This document shows positions 24,248-30,761 of a stretch of DNA of 33,898 nt, piece after piece. This DNA is from a virus. The notes beneath the pieces are model-generated. The model saw only the letters and a program-made list of their open reading frames with translations. It was not told the origin of the DNA and did not search any database. The stretch's first letter is position 1. Each line of letters starts with the position of its first letter. The DNA lies in IMG/VR virus record IMGVR_UViG_3300044699_000107, positions 1 to 33,898 of that record. One strand, 5' to 3'. Position numbers and translations under genes: made by a program.

Positions 24248-24706
24248 CTAGAGGTTCTCAATCAACACGCGGAAGCTGCGCTCTTTCGTTTGGGCCGGGG
24301 TTTCCGACGTCACGATCTTGTTGGCGATCTCGTAGATCTGGCCGAGCGTGCCCGCGAGGAGCCGCACTTGGGTCTTCCTGGTCCCGGCGAGAATGCTTTC
24401 GGAATCCTTCGTGAGTGGCGCATCCGTGGCGACGACCGCCCAGTACGTCGCATTCGGCGGGGTGACGTTCGTGTGCGCCAAGAGACACGTGTAGATCACG
24501 CCGCCGACCAGGACCACATCCGCGACGGCATACCCGTCGAGCGCATCCCACGCCGCCACAGGATGCACGACGGTGATCGTCCAGGTGCTCGTGCTGATCG
24601 TCACGCCGAGCGCGAGATTGGCGGCGTCCCAATCGACCAGAAAGACCTTGATGTCCGCCGGGTCCTTACGGGCCAGGCCGCCGGCCGGCATCGTCACGGT
24701 ACTCAT
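24248..24706 (-). CDS. Fibre-tail adaptor with inserted carbohydrate-binding-like module
   Basis: A 152-residue protein in an ATGA overlap (MSTVTMPAGGLARKDPADIK). The outer parts are KVFLVDWDAANLALGVTIST, STWTITVVHP, then KTQVRLLAGTLGQIYEIANK and IVTSETPAQTKERSFRVLIE. The 'KDPAD...Y..DW...L....TI..STWT...' with '.....G..G..Y...N...TS......RSF.V.I' is the phage fibre-tail adaptor family. Between them lies a compact DALDGYAVADVVLVGGVIYT, CLLAHTNVTPPNATYWAVVA, which has the 'YxVxDVVxxGGxxYxC..AHT...PP....W' pattern of CBM5/12-like domains. It is a small insert in a family normally lacking one. The gene is the last before HNH and terminase. Confidence 0.7.
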   Translation of the reverse strand: MSTVTMPAGGLARKDPADIKVFLVDWDAANLALGVTISTSTWTITVVHPVAAWDALDGYAVADVVLVGGVIYTCLLAHTNVTPPNATYWAVVATDAPLTKDSESILAGTRKTQVRLLAGTLGQIYEIANKIVTSETPAQTKERSFRVLIENL

Positions 24707-25113
24707 GCGAACGTCACATCCAACGCCCCGATCGCGAAACTCGGCGCCGGATCGCCGTTGTTGATCGTCTTGTTGGGCGTAATCGGGCCCCAGACCAGCA
24801 AGTTGCCGGCGGACGTCGCATCGAAGATCCCGAAGGCGACGACGACGCCCCAATTCGCACTCGGCGTGGGGAAGGTAATCGCCGCCGCGTTGTCCGTGAG
24901 GCCGTCGGTGGCACTCGCCGCCGTCCAGTTCGCATCGAGGGGGGGCACGTTCACGCGCGCATAGCTGCCCCCCGTGACTTCCGTGCCGCCACCGCTATCC
25001 GACGGGGTCACGGTGAAGAGGCCCACGCCAAGTACTGTCGGTTTCGTAAAGCTCGCCGTCCGAAACAGGTGCGCTCTCAGCTGCACCTCGAGGTAATCGC
25101 TCATCTGGCTCAT
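24703..25113 (-). CDS. Phage tail fibre-associated protein
   Basis: An intact 136-residue protein. The first part (MSQMSDYLEVQLRAHLFRTA, SFTKPTVLGVGLFTVTPSDS) is followed by GGGTEVTGGSYARVNVPPLD, TDGLTDNAAAITFPTPSANW and GVVVAFGIFDATSAGNLLVW. The 'Y.E..L..HLFRT.SFTKPTVL.VGLFT', 'GGGTEV.GGSYARV.V', 'NA..I.FP....WG.V..FG..DA..GGNLL.WG' signature is found in phage tail fibre or baseplate proteins of the Gp80-like family. It overlaps the adaptor gene by four bases, and the pair is regularly found together. No indels. Confidence 0.75.
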   Translation of the reverse strand: MSQMSDYLEVQLRAHLFRTASFTKPTVLGVGLFTVTPSDSGGGTEVTGGSYARVNVPPLDANWTAASATDGLTDNAAAITFPTPSANWGVVVAFGIFDATSAGNLLVWGPITPNKTINNGDPAPSFAIGALDVTFA

Positions 25114-25127
25114 GTTGTTCTGTCTCC

Positions 25128-26033
25128 TTAAGCTGCGAGGGCGACGTCGTCACCCCAGACCTGCACCACGCCGTCATCCGCCGCGATCCGCACGATCACG
25201 TCATCGGCGCGCACGCGGACGATCACCTCCGCGGTGGGGAGCATCGCCGGGAGCAGCGAGCTGGTCGCGGTGATCACCAGCGTGCCGGCCCCCAGCAAGC
25301 GAATCGCCGTCGTGAGCCCACTCGTCGTCGTCACGACGGCTGTGGCGGCGCCGGTCAGCGCGATCGCCGTGGTCAGGACACTGGCCGTGCCGACGGTCGC
25401 GGTCGCGGCCCCGACTAGTGCCGCCGCCGGGTTCGAGAGCCCCCCCGTCGTCGTGAGGACGACGGTCGCCGCCCCCACACAGCGGATCGCCGTCGTGAGC
25501 GCACTGGTCGTCGTGATCGCCGCACTCGCCGTGCCGAGCAGCGCAATCGCCGTGGTCAGCGTGCTCGTGGTCGCGATCGTCAGACTTGCCGCGCCGACGA
25601 GCGCGGCGCTGCCCGCGTCCAACGCGCCACTGGCGACGATCACCAGGCTCGCCGTGCCCGTCACGAGAATCTGGGTCGTGAGGCTCGAGCTGCCCGTGAT
25701 CGTGGCGGTGGCGCTCCCCACGAGGGGAATGCCCGTCGTCAGGGCACTCGTCGTCGTGATCACGGCCGTGGCGGCGCCGGCCACGCGAATCGCCGTCGTC
25801 ACCGTGCTGGTCGTCGTCACCGCGAGCGTGGCGGTCCCGCTACACGTGATCGCCGTGGTCAGGACGCTCGCCGCCGTGACGGTGGCGGTCGCGGCGCCGA
25901 GGCAGAGAATCTCCGTAGTCAGCGTCGACGCGCCCAGCACCGTGAGGGTGGCGGCCCCGACTAACGCCGCCGCCGCACCGCCGGCGGGCTGACTGATCAG
26001 CGGATTCGTGAGGCGGATGTCTTCTTGCGCCAT
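25128..26033 (-). CDS. Repeat protein, 12 units of about 20 residues (fibre or surface type)
   Basis: An intact 301-residue protein. After a short N-terminus (MAQEDIRLTNPLISQPAGGA) there are 12 tandem units of 20 (two of 21) residues with consensus LVGAATATVTTTSALTTAI. Ala and Thr dominate. The C-terminal 36 residues are different: PTAEVIVRVRADDVIVRIAA, DDGVVQVWGDDVALAA. The regular spacing suggests a beta-solenoid or beta-roll rather than disorder. Similar Ala/Thr repeats occur in phage tail or capsid decoration proteins. It lies among fibre genes, so a virion surface role is likely, but I cannot name a family. Confidence 0.7.
   Translation of the reverse strand: MAQEDIRLTNPLISQPAGGAAAALVGAATLTVLGASTLTTEILCLGAATATVTAASVLTTAITCSGTATLAVTTTSTVTTAIRVAGAATAVITTTSALTTGIPLVGSATATITGSSSLTTQILVTGTASLVIVASGALDAGSAALVGAASLTIATTSTLTTAIALLGTASAAITTTSALTTAIRCVGAATVVLTTTGGLSNPAAALVGAATATVGTASVLTTAIALTGAATAVVTTTSGLTTAIRLLGAGTLVITATSSLLPAMLPTAEVIVRVRADDVIVRIAADDGVVQVWGDDVALAA
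25239..25964 (-). repeat. Twelve tandem ~60-bp coding repeats
   Basis: The DNA of the repeat protein gene has a period of 60 bases (63 in two units). Unit 6 and unit 9 each carry one extra codon and a degenerate end (GALDAGSAA and GGLSNPAAA), dividing the array into blocks of about 5, 3 and 3 units. Codon-level differences between units show that the array is old rather than freshly amplified. Confidence 0.8.
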
Positions 26034-27485
26034 CTAGGCTTGCCCCGGGTAGTGGAAGATCGCCGCCGTCGTCGGCGCGAGCGGGGCCCGCTTGAAGCAC
26101 GCGGCGTAGGCCGCCCACTCGAACATCGGATCGCCCGAGGGATCCTTCATCGCCCAGGTGAACGTCACCGGGCTCGTGTTGGGGTTGTAGTAGTGCGCCC
26201 AGCCGCCGTTCTGGTCCATGTTCTGCGGCCCGTCGACGTTCATGCCGTCGTACTCGTTGGAGTCGAAGAGCAACCCCGCCGGCGAGACGGCGATCTCGGT
26301 ATTCCATTCCTGCTGAATGAGCGCGATCACGAGACCCGCGTCCGTCACTGGCGTAATACTCGGCCCGTCGATCGTCGCCGCCGCCACCGTCTGCCGGCCG
26401 TCCGCGCCCGCGGTTTGCTCGACGTCGTGCTGATTCGCATCCGCCCCGCAGACGTCATAGAAGAGCACCGTCGCATCGCTCACGTTGATCGCGTTGAAGT
26501 TCATCGTCACGACGTGGAGCGGCGAGGGGATCAACCGGTTCTGCGAATAGAAGATGCGGATCGTTTCGTAGATCAGGTTGTGCGTGCGCCCATTGCCCGC
26601 TTGCTCCCAGGCATACCCGGAGGTATCCGTCAGGCTGGTGAGATCGAAGCCGGTTTCCCCCGTGCTGTACGCCGCCACTAAGAGATTCCCGACCGTCGGC
26701 ACCTGCAGCACCATCGGGTTGTCGATGGCCAGCACCCCCGGCATCGCCGTGCCGACCGAGGGCAAGCTGAAATGATGAATCGCCGCGACCTGGATCCCAG
26801 CGGGCCGAGGGGCGCCGGCGGTGGCGTTCTTCAAGGCGATCGTGACCCCGATCCACGCATGGCTCGGCGTCATCGTCATCGCCGGGTTGATCGCCGACCG
26901 CCGAGTTGTACACGCCCCACTGCGCCGCACAGCCATCCTGCAGGTCGGCGTGGAGGAGCTGCCAGGTGATGTTGGCTTGCGACCCCGCCGTGAACGCCGC
27001 CGTCTTCGCCGCGATGTTGAGCACGAAGGTGAACAGGAGATCGCCCGTCGTGCCCGGCGTGAAAACTGCCCGTCGTGATCGCCGTGCCCGTCGCGTTGTT
27101 GCCGACGGCGGGGCCCATCGTTGGCACTCACCGTGGCGACGTTGTAGAACTCCGACACGCTCCCCGACAGGTAGTTCGCATCCCCGGTGCCGACGTTCTT
27201 GACCTTGATCAGGCGGGTGCCGGCTGCCACGTTCAGGGCGTAGAACGTCGCGACGTTCTGGATGTTCCCGGCATCGTTCTGCTTGGGCCCGGCGACCCAG
27301 GTATTCCCCTTGTCGTCGGAGATCGACATCACGTTCGAGTTGCCGCCGAAGCCAAAGGCACAGATCAGACAGTTGCCCGCCTGGCTCCCATTGGGCAACC
27401 GGAAGCGAAACTCACCATTGATCGCCGTCGCCCCGCCATAGGAGAGCGAGGAAAAGGTGTGCTGCACCATCCCGGGCAGGGCCAT
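26034..27485 (-). CDS. Two-domain beta-rich fibre or adhesin protein (frameshifted)
   Basis: About 485 residues from the ATG at 27485. The first domain (MALPGMVQHTFSSLSYGGAT, CLICAFGFGGNSNVMSISDD, KGNTWVAGPKQNDAGNIQNV) and the second (FSLPSVGTAMPGVLAIDNPM, TVGNLLVAAYSTGETGFDLT, SLTDTSGYAWEQAGNG) repeat the same order. Each has 'G..L......G......SI.D..G..W..', then an aromatic strand, then 'V..F.N......'. It is thus a tandem duplication of a jelly-roll-like domain of about 220 residues. The C-terminus is TFTWAMKDPSGDPMFEWAAY, then FKR and a short tail. Three indels (near 27110, 27060 and 26895) disturb the end of domain 1. The middle can be read as IAAKTAAFTAGSQANITWQL. Function unknown; fibre or adhesin is inferred from neighbours. 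Confidence 0.6.
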   Translation of the reverse strand: MALPGMVQHTFSSLSYGGATAINGEFRFRLPNGSQAGNCLICAFGFGGNSNVMSISDDKGNTWVAGPKQNDAGNIQNVATFYALNVAAGTRLIKVKNVGTGDANYLSGSVSEFYNVATVSANDGPRRRQQRDGHGDHDGQFSRRARRAISCSPSCSTSRRRRRRSRRGRKPTSPGSSSTPTCRMAVRRSGACTTRRSAINPAMTMTPSHAWIGVTIALKNATAGAPRPAGIQVAAIHHFSLPSVGTAMPGVLAIDNPMVLQVPTVGNLLVAAYSTGETGFDLTSLTDTSGYAWEQAGNGRTHNLIYETIRIFYSQNRLIPSPLHVVTMNFNAINVSDATVLFYDVCGADANQHDVEQTAGADGRQTVAAATIDGPSITPVTDAGLVIALIQQEWNTEIAVSPAGLLFDSNEYDGMNVDGPQNMDQNGGWAHYYNPNTSPVTFTWAMKDPSGDPMFEWAAYAACFKRAPLAPTTAAIFHYPGQA

Positions 27486-27488
27486 CGG

Positions 27489-27974
27489 TTACGCTCCGAC
27501 CAGGGTATTCAGAGTCGCGCCGGTCACGTCAGGCGATCCGGCTTTGTACCCGACGAGGTAGTGCGGGTCGTTGTTCGGCAGCGGCATCGCATAGCCGCCC
27601 TCGGCGCCGGAGAGGAGCGTGGGCCCTTCCTGCGTATCCGCCAGCAGGTTGTCCACCGTCGTACTGCGGAAGGCTTTGACCGTGCAGGCCGCGAGCACCG
27701 CGCCGTTCGCATCGTAGGTGATGCCCGAAATGACCTTGCCCGACTGCGTGCCCGACCAGACCACCGCGTCCTCGAACTTCGCACCCGGCTGCAGCACCGT
27801 CTGCGCCTGGCCCGGGAACCCGCGCATCGCCATGACCGGCCACAGCACCGGCGCATCGAGCGCGAGGGCATCGCCATAGACAGACCACCCCATCCGATCC
27901 GCGAACCGCTCGTCCGGGTCGGAGTAGATGTTGTTGTCGACGCCGACGACTGCCACCGAGACCAGGTACGACAT
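27489..27974 (-). CDS. Unknown structural protein with Ig-like C-terminal domain
   Basis: An intact 161-residue protein (MSYLVSVAVVGVDNNIYSDP). The first half, DERFADRMGWSVYGDALALD then PVLWPVMAMRGFPGQAQTVL, looks like a small globular domain. The second half, SGTQSGKVISGITYDANGAV, LAACTVKAFRSTTVDNLLAD, NDPHYLVGYKAGSPDVTG, has the 'G.I...G......V.AF...T......T...G.Y.....P.G.Y....Y' pattern of carboxypeptidase-regulatory or CNA-B-like beta-sandwich domains. These are frequent on phage surface proteins. It lies between two other likely structural genes. Function unknown. Confidence 0.65.
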   Translation of the reverse strand: MSYLVSVAVVGVDNNIYSDPDERFADRMGWSVYGDALALDAPVLWPVMAMRGFPGQAQTVLQPGAKFEDAVVWSGTQSGKVISGITYDANGAVLAACTVKAFRSTTVDNLLADTQEGPTLLSGAEGGYAMPLPNNDPHYLVGYKAGSPDVTGATLNTLVGA

Positions 27975-27977
27975 GCG

Positions 27978-28406
27978 CTATTCGTCGATCACAGCCCAGA
28001 CGTCGGAGCCCACCGACGTCGCGATGTTCCAGAGCACGCACGCCACCGAGACCGCAATCAGCACGCCCCGCGGAAACGTCAGCACGATGCCGGCGCCGAC
28101 GGTGGCCGGCAGGTTGAAGCGCCGGAAATACTGCGCGGGAATCGTCGGCGACGTCGCCCAGGACAGCGAGCCGTTGGTCAAGGACGCCGGATCGCCAGGG
28201 TCCTCAGCCTGGAAGAGCACGTTGACCGGCGTGATGCCGACCGCCGCCGCGCGGCCGAACCCGAGCTGCTGGGCCGTCGCGGTCTGGGAGATGTAGCCGA
28301 TCTCCATAATGCGCGGCCGATTGGTCGCCGACGCCAACCACTGGATGCAGGCCGTCGTCGTGGCGGTGAACGTCGTGGTCCGCTGTGAGAGGGAGTAAAT
28401 GGCCAT
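27978..28406 (-). CDS. Unknown phage structural protein
   Basis: An intact 142-residue protein (MAIYSLSQRTTTFTATTTAC). It reads IQWLASATNRPRIMEIGYIS, QTATAQQLGFGRAAAVGITP, VNVLFQAEDPGDPASLTNGS and LSWATSPTIPAQYFRRFNLP, with a final GIVLTFPRGVLIAVSVACVL. The alternating pattern suggests a beta-sandwich, and the C-terminal 'GIVL.FP.G..I....S..LWNI' strand pair is typical of phage trimer-forming head or fibre proteins. I cannot place it in a named family. A decoration or fibre-base role is a guess based on neighbours. Confidence 0.6.
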   Translation of the reverse strand: MAIYSLSQRTTTFTATTTACIQWLASATNRPRIMEIGYISQTATAQQLGFGRAAAVGITPVNVLFQAEDPGDPASLTNGSLSWATSPTIPAQYFRRFNLPATVGAGIVLTFPRGVLIAVSVACVLWNIATSVGSDVWAVIDE

Positions 28407-28410
28407 CGGC

Positions 28411-28688
28411 TTACGAGTCCTTTGCCTGAGTGCGAATGCAGTCGAACGCGCTCGCCTGCCGCGGATCAATGATCTGTCCCGGTTTGTTGTTGTGTTCGAG
28501 CGTCATCCGCGCCACCCGATCGCAGACCTGCGCCTGCTGCGCCGCCGGGAGCATCCCGAGGAGCGCCGCCACCCAGATCTCGTGCGGGCTTGGATGTAGA
28601 GGCCGTTCGGGGCTTCCACCGTGAGCATGCCGTCGCGCTCGAGCGGCACGATCCGGGATTCGAGGAGCTCGATGACCTCGGTCGCCAT
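28411..28688 (-). CDS. Small unknown protein, first of the minus-strand late genes
   Basis: The start is at 28688 (MATEVIELLESRIVPLERDG). The beta-strand-rich segment MLTVEAPNGLYIQA is followed, after one indel near 28586, by PHEIWVAALLGMLPAAQQAQ and VCDRVARMTLEHNNKPGQII, ending SAFDCIRTQAKDS. Reconstructed length is 92 residues. The first part has the look of a small phage beta domain, the second of a helical one. It is the most upstream clear gene of the long leftward operon, so its promoter is expected between 28690 and 28960. Function unknown. Confidence 0.55.
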
Positions 28689-28793
28689 CTAGCGCGCGCC
28701 CTCCCGGTCCAGGCGGGAGAGGGCGTCGATCGGTCGAACGTCCTCCGCATAGACAGGATTTCCCTCGCGTGCGTCGTGGAAACAGGTGAGGCG
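28689..28793 (-). CDS. Possible very small ORF upstream of the late operon
   Basis: The frame ending at TAG just before the next ATG reads RLTCFHDAREGNPVYAEDVR, then PIDALSRLDREGAR. This looks like a natural small protein with a 'H..G.PV....I.A' pattern often seen in short phage proteins. No start codon is visible in this frame because a TGA precedes it. A frame error near 28795 or a start further upstream must be assumed. Low confidence. Confidence 0.25.
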   Translation of the reverse strand, partial: RLTCFHDAREGNPVYAEDVRPIDALSRLDREGAR

Positions 28794-28872
28794 CGATCAG
28801 AAGGAGCGCGCCGGTCGTTCCAGCCTGGCGGGTACCTGCCGTTGACGGTGTACCGTCGGACACACCGGGTGG

Positions 28873-28912
28873 GTCAAGTAGCGTGGAGTCGTGTCAAGTA
28901 GCGTGCAGTCGT
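28873..28912 (+). repeat. Tandem 20-bp direct repeat, candidate operator
   Basis: Two adjacent 20-bp copies, GTCAAGTAGCGTGGAGTCGT and the same with one base changed (TGCAG for TGGAG), lie in the divergent intergenic region. The rightward HTH-Ku operon begins 46 bases downstream and the leftward late operon 185 bases away. Tandem copies at this spacing (about two helical turns each) are typical of sites for a dimeric regulator. The HTH protein encoded next door is a candidate binder. No match to a known operator is claimed. Confidence 0.55.
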
Positions 28913-28958
28913 CGCGTAAAATGCCGGAGGAGGCCGCATTATTGAGCACCCATCCCTG

Positions 28959-29215
28959 ATGCCGCTTGAGCCCGTCGGACCCCCGTCGAAGCCACCGCCG
29001 CTCCTCGAGGTCTACGAGGTGGCCCACGAATTGAAATGCAGCCATGAAACGGTGCTGCGGCTCATTCGCACCAAACAACTCGTCGCGGTGCATCTCGGGA
29101 CGCGGGCCTGGCGCGTGCGGCGGCTCGACCTGGACGCGTTCATCGAGGCGCGACTCCACGGCCACACGAACGGCAACGGGCATCACCCGCCGGCGCCGAA
29201 CGGAGCCGAGGCTAA
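28959..29215 (+). CDS. Helix-turn-helix (excisionase/HTH_17-like) protein
   Basis: The first gene of the plus-strand operon starts MPLEPVGPPSKPPPLLEVYE. The domain LLEVYEVAHELKCSHETVLR, LIRTKQLVAVHLGTRAWRVR, RLDLDAFIEARL follows the HTH_17 pattern of excisionase-like winged helices. After it comes a His/Asn/Pro-rich tail. The drawn frame stays open into the Ku gene. A single-base error in the tail would make the stop TAA overlap the Ku start ATG (TAATG at 29213), which I take as the real end. The SD-like GGAGGAGG lies 30 bases upstream of this ATG. The short frame starting at 28920 (MPEEAALLSTHP) ends TGATG on it. The true N-terminus may therefore lie there, or this may be a leader peptide. 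Confidence 0.65.
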
Positions 29216-30038
29216 TGGCCCGCGCCACCTGGAAAGGCGTCCTCCAGATCAGTCTCGTTCGCATCCCGATCACGGTCTTCCCTGCCACGAATCGAGCGAG
29301 AGTCTGTCCTTCCATCAGTTACACAGTGCCTGTCAGGGCCGCATGCAGCAGAAGCGCTGGTGCCCGACCTGCGCGGAAGAAGTCGCGTCGAAGGACATCG
29401 TCAAAGGCTTCGAATTCGAGAAAGGGCGCTATGTCCTGCTCCTCGAGGAGGAGCTCGAGGCCGTGCAGCCGCTGTCGACCCGGGTGATCGACCTGGTGCA
29501 GTTCGTCGATCCGACGGAGATCGAACCGCGGGTGCTTGATCGTGCGTACTATCTGGCGCCGGACGGTCCGGCTGACGGGCCCGCCGCGCAGGCGTACGCC
29601 GTCCTCCGCGCGATGATGGCCGCGCGCGGTCGCGTGGGGATCGGGAAGCTGGCGATCTACGGACGGGAATATCTCGTCGCGATCGATGCGCGGGCCTGTC
29701 TGATGCTCTACACGCTGCACCAGGCGACGGAATTGCGCCCGATCGAGGTGGAGCTCCCCGACGTGTCGACGGCCACGCGCGACGAGCGACGCCTGATCGA
29801 TCAGCTCATCGCCGCGCTCACCCACCGGTTGGACCTCGCCACCTTCACCGACGAGTATCGCGACGGGGTGCGCCGGCTGATCGCCGCGAAGATCGCCGGG
29901 GAAGAGATTGTGGAACCGGTGCCGGTTGCCACGCCGCCTGTCGTGAACTTGCGCGAGGCGCTCGAGCAGAGCCTGGCCGCCGTGACGAAGAAGACACCGG
30001 CGAAGGCGGCGATCCCGAGGAAACAGCAACGCGCGTAA
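29215..30038 (+). CDS. ku: Bacterial-type Ku DNA end-binding protein
   Basis: About 274 residues beginning MARATWKGVLQISLVRIPIT. After an indel near 29288 (which restores ATESSESLSFHQLHSACQG) it continues RMQQKRWCPTCAEEV, then KDIVKGFEFEKGRYVLLLEE, STRVIDLVQFVDPTEIEPRV, DRAYYLAPDGPADGPAAQAY, AVLRAMMAARGRVGIGKLAI and IEVELPDVSTATRDERRLID, then TDEYRDGVRRLIAAKI. The 'W.G...L..V..P......', 'SFHQLH......Q..WCP.C', 'KG.E.....YV....E', 'I..FV....I.P', 'YYL.P......AY..L...M......G.....' series is the complete Ku core, and length matches bacterial Ku (250-300). Ku rings bind double-strand ends and recruit ligase D in NHEJ. A basic C-tail (KKTPAKAAIPRKQQRA) is present. No LigD is seen here. Confidence 0.9.
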
Positions 30039-30039
30039 C

Positions 30040-30170
30040 ATGCCGCGTCCCTGGCCGCGCCCCACCGCCTTCCCTTCCCGCTCCGCAGCCGATGGCTCGT
30101 CGTCAAGGCCCGGTTGCGCTACGGCTGGCGTGACTGGTGGGACGATCTGCGCTATCTGATCCGAGGCTGA
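30040..30170 (+). CDS. Small unknown protein downstream of Ku
   Basis: The ATG at 30040 follows the Ku stop by one base. With one indel in a C run near 30060 the peptide reads MPRPWPRPHRLPFPLRSRWL, VVKARLRYGWRDWWDDLRYL, then IRG and TGA. It is a 43-residue basic, Trp-rich protein. The WWDDLRYLIRG end is conserved-looking and not random. Its closeness to ku suggests co-expression. Function not known. Confidence 0.5.
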
Positions 30171-30175
30171 GTCCC

Positions 30176-30376
30176 ATGTCCAAGCGGCCGTACGTCACCA
30201 GAGCCGCTAAGCACAGTCGCCGCATGCGCGCGGCCGCGATCCGCGCCGCCTTCGCCCGTGAGTGTCAAACCGCCCTGCCCTTCGACCGGAATCCCGCCGG
30301 CCAAGTGACCGATCGCCTGCAGACGTCCAAGGCCGGGCAACGGTACCGCCGACCATGGCTGACGTTGGTGTGGTGA
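30176..30376 (+). CDS. Small basic unknown protein
   Basis: A 66-residue protein from the ATG at 30176 (MSKRPYVTRAAKHSRRMRAA). It continues AIRAAFARECQTALPFDRNP and AGQVTDRLQTSKAGQRYRRP, ending LTLVW. It is rich in Arg and Lys and has no recognisable domain. It is probably nucleic-acid-associated given its charge, which is a guess. It ends in a TGATG overlap with the next gene, so the group is translated together. An earlier in-frame ATG at 30137 would overlap the previous gene and is not preferred. Confidence 0.55.
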   Translation: MSKRPYVTRAAKHSRRMRAAAIRAAFARECQTALPFDRNPAGQVTDRLQTSKAGQRYRRPWLTLVW

Positions 30377-30693
30377 TGCGGCGCGAATGGTCGGGGTTTC
30401 GTGGCGTGCGCCCGCCGGTCGACACCACTGACTGTCCGCCGCCGCCCAAGTTGCGCATGGCAAAAGCCACCCTCCGACCGGAGCCCGGGATGGAAGTCGA
30501 TGCCGCCGAGCGCGATCCGGTGTTGCTGGCCGACGTGGCGCGGTTGTATCGGCGGTTGCAGATCGAAGGCCGGAAAGCCCACATCGCCGGGAATAAGCAG
30601 CCCCGCGGTCAGTACGCCGCCGCGTACCTCGCCCTGGAAGCGCAGATCTACGAGGCCTCACGGCGGTACTGGGCGAGTGCGGTCCGAGAATAA
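30376..30693 (+). CDS. Unknown protein ending the Ku operon
   Basis: An intact 105-residue protein (MRREWSGFRGVRPPVDTTDC). A Pro-rich N-terminus (PPPPKLRMAKATLRPEPGM) is followed by a helical part: DVARLYRRLQIEGRKAHIAG, NKQPRGQYAAAYLALEAQIY, EASRRYWASAVRE. No family is recognised. It overlaps the preceding gene by one base and is the last in the rightward operon. A convergent minus-strand gene ends 69 bases downstream. A DNA-associated helper role alongside Ku is possible but is only association. Confidence 0.55.
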   Translation: MRREWSGFRGVRPPVDTTDCPPPPKLRMAKATLRPEPGMEVDAAERDPVLLADVARLYRRLQIEGRKAHIAGNKQPRGQYAAAYLALEAQIYEASRRYWASAVRE

Positions 30694-30761
30694 GCAGAAG
30701 AATCACGACGACGATCAGGGGTCGCGAAGGTGTCAGGGCAGAGTCATGCGCGCGCGTCGAC

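Noticed and set aside
25239-25964. Possible CRISPR array because of the regular 60-bp period
   Set aside because: The whole unit is coding, and the differences between units are synonymous or conservative within one continuous frame. There are no short constant repeats separating unique spacers.
27075-28388. A 437-codon open frame on the plus strand
   Set aside because: It is antisense to three intact minus-strand genes and is rich in His and Arg with no recognisable motif.
28959-30038. One fused HTH-Ku protein, as the open frame would suggest
   Set aside because: The Ku N-terminus (MARATWKGVLQISLVRIPIT) is found complete in another frame with its own ATG. The apparent fusion therefore comes from two indels.
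30600-30730. A hydrophobic minus-strand stretch (LIVVVILLLILG) downstream of 30762
   Set aside because: It overlaps the end of an intact plus-strand gene, has no start with a ribosome-binding site, and the frame needs correction. A small membrane peptide cannot be supported.
30694-30761. Intrinsic terminator between convergent genes
   Set aside because: The 68-bp gap contains no convincing GC-rich hairpin followed by a T run on either strand.
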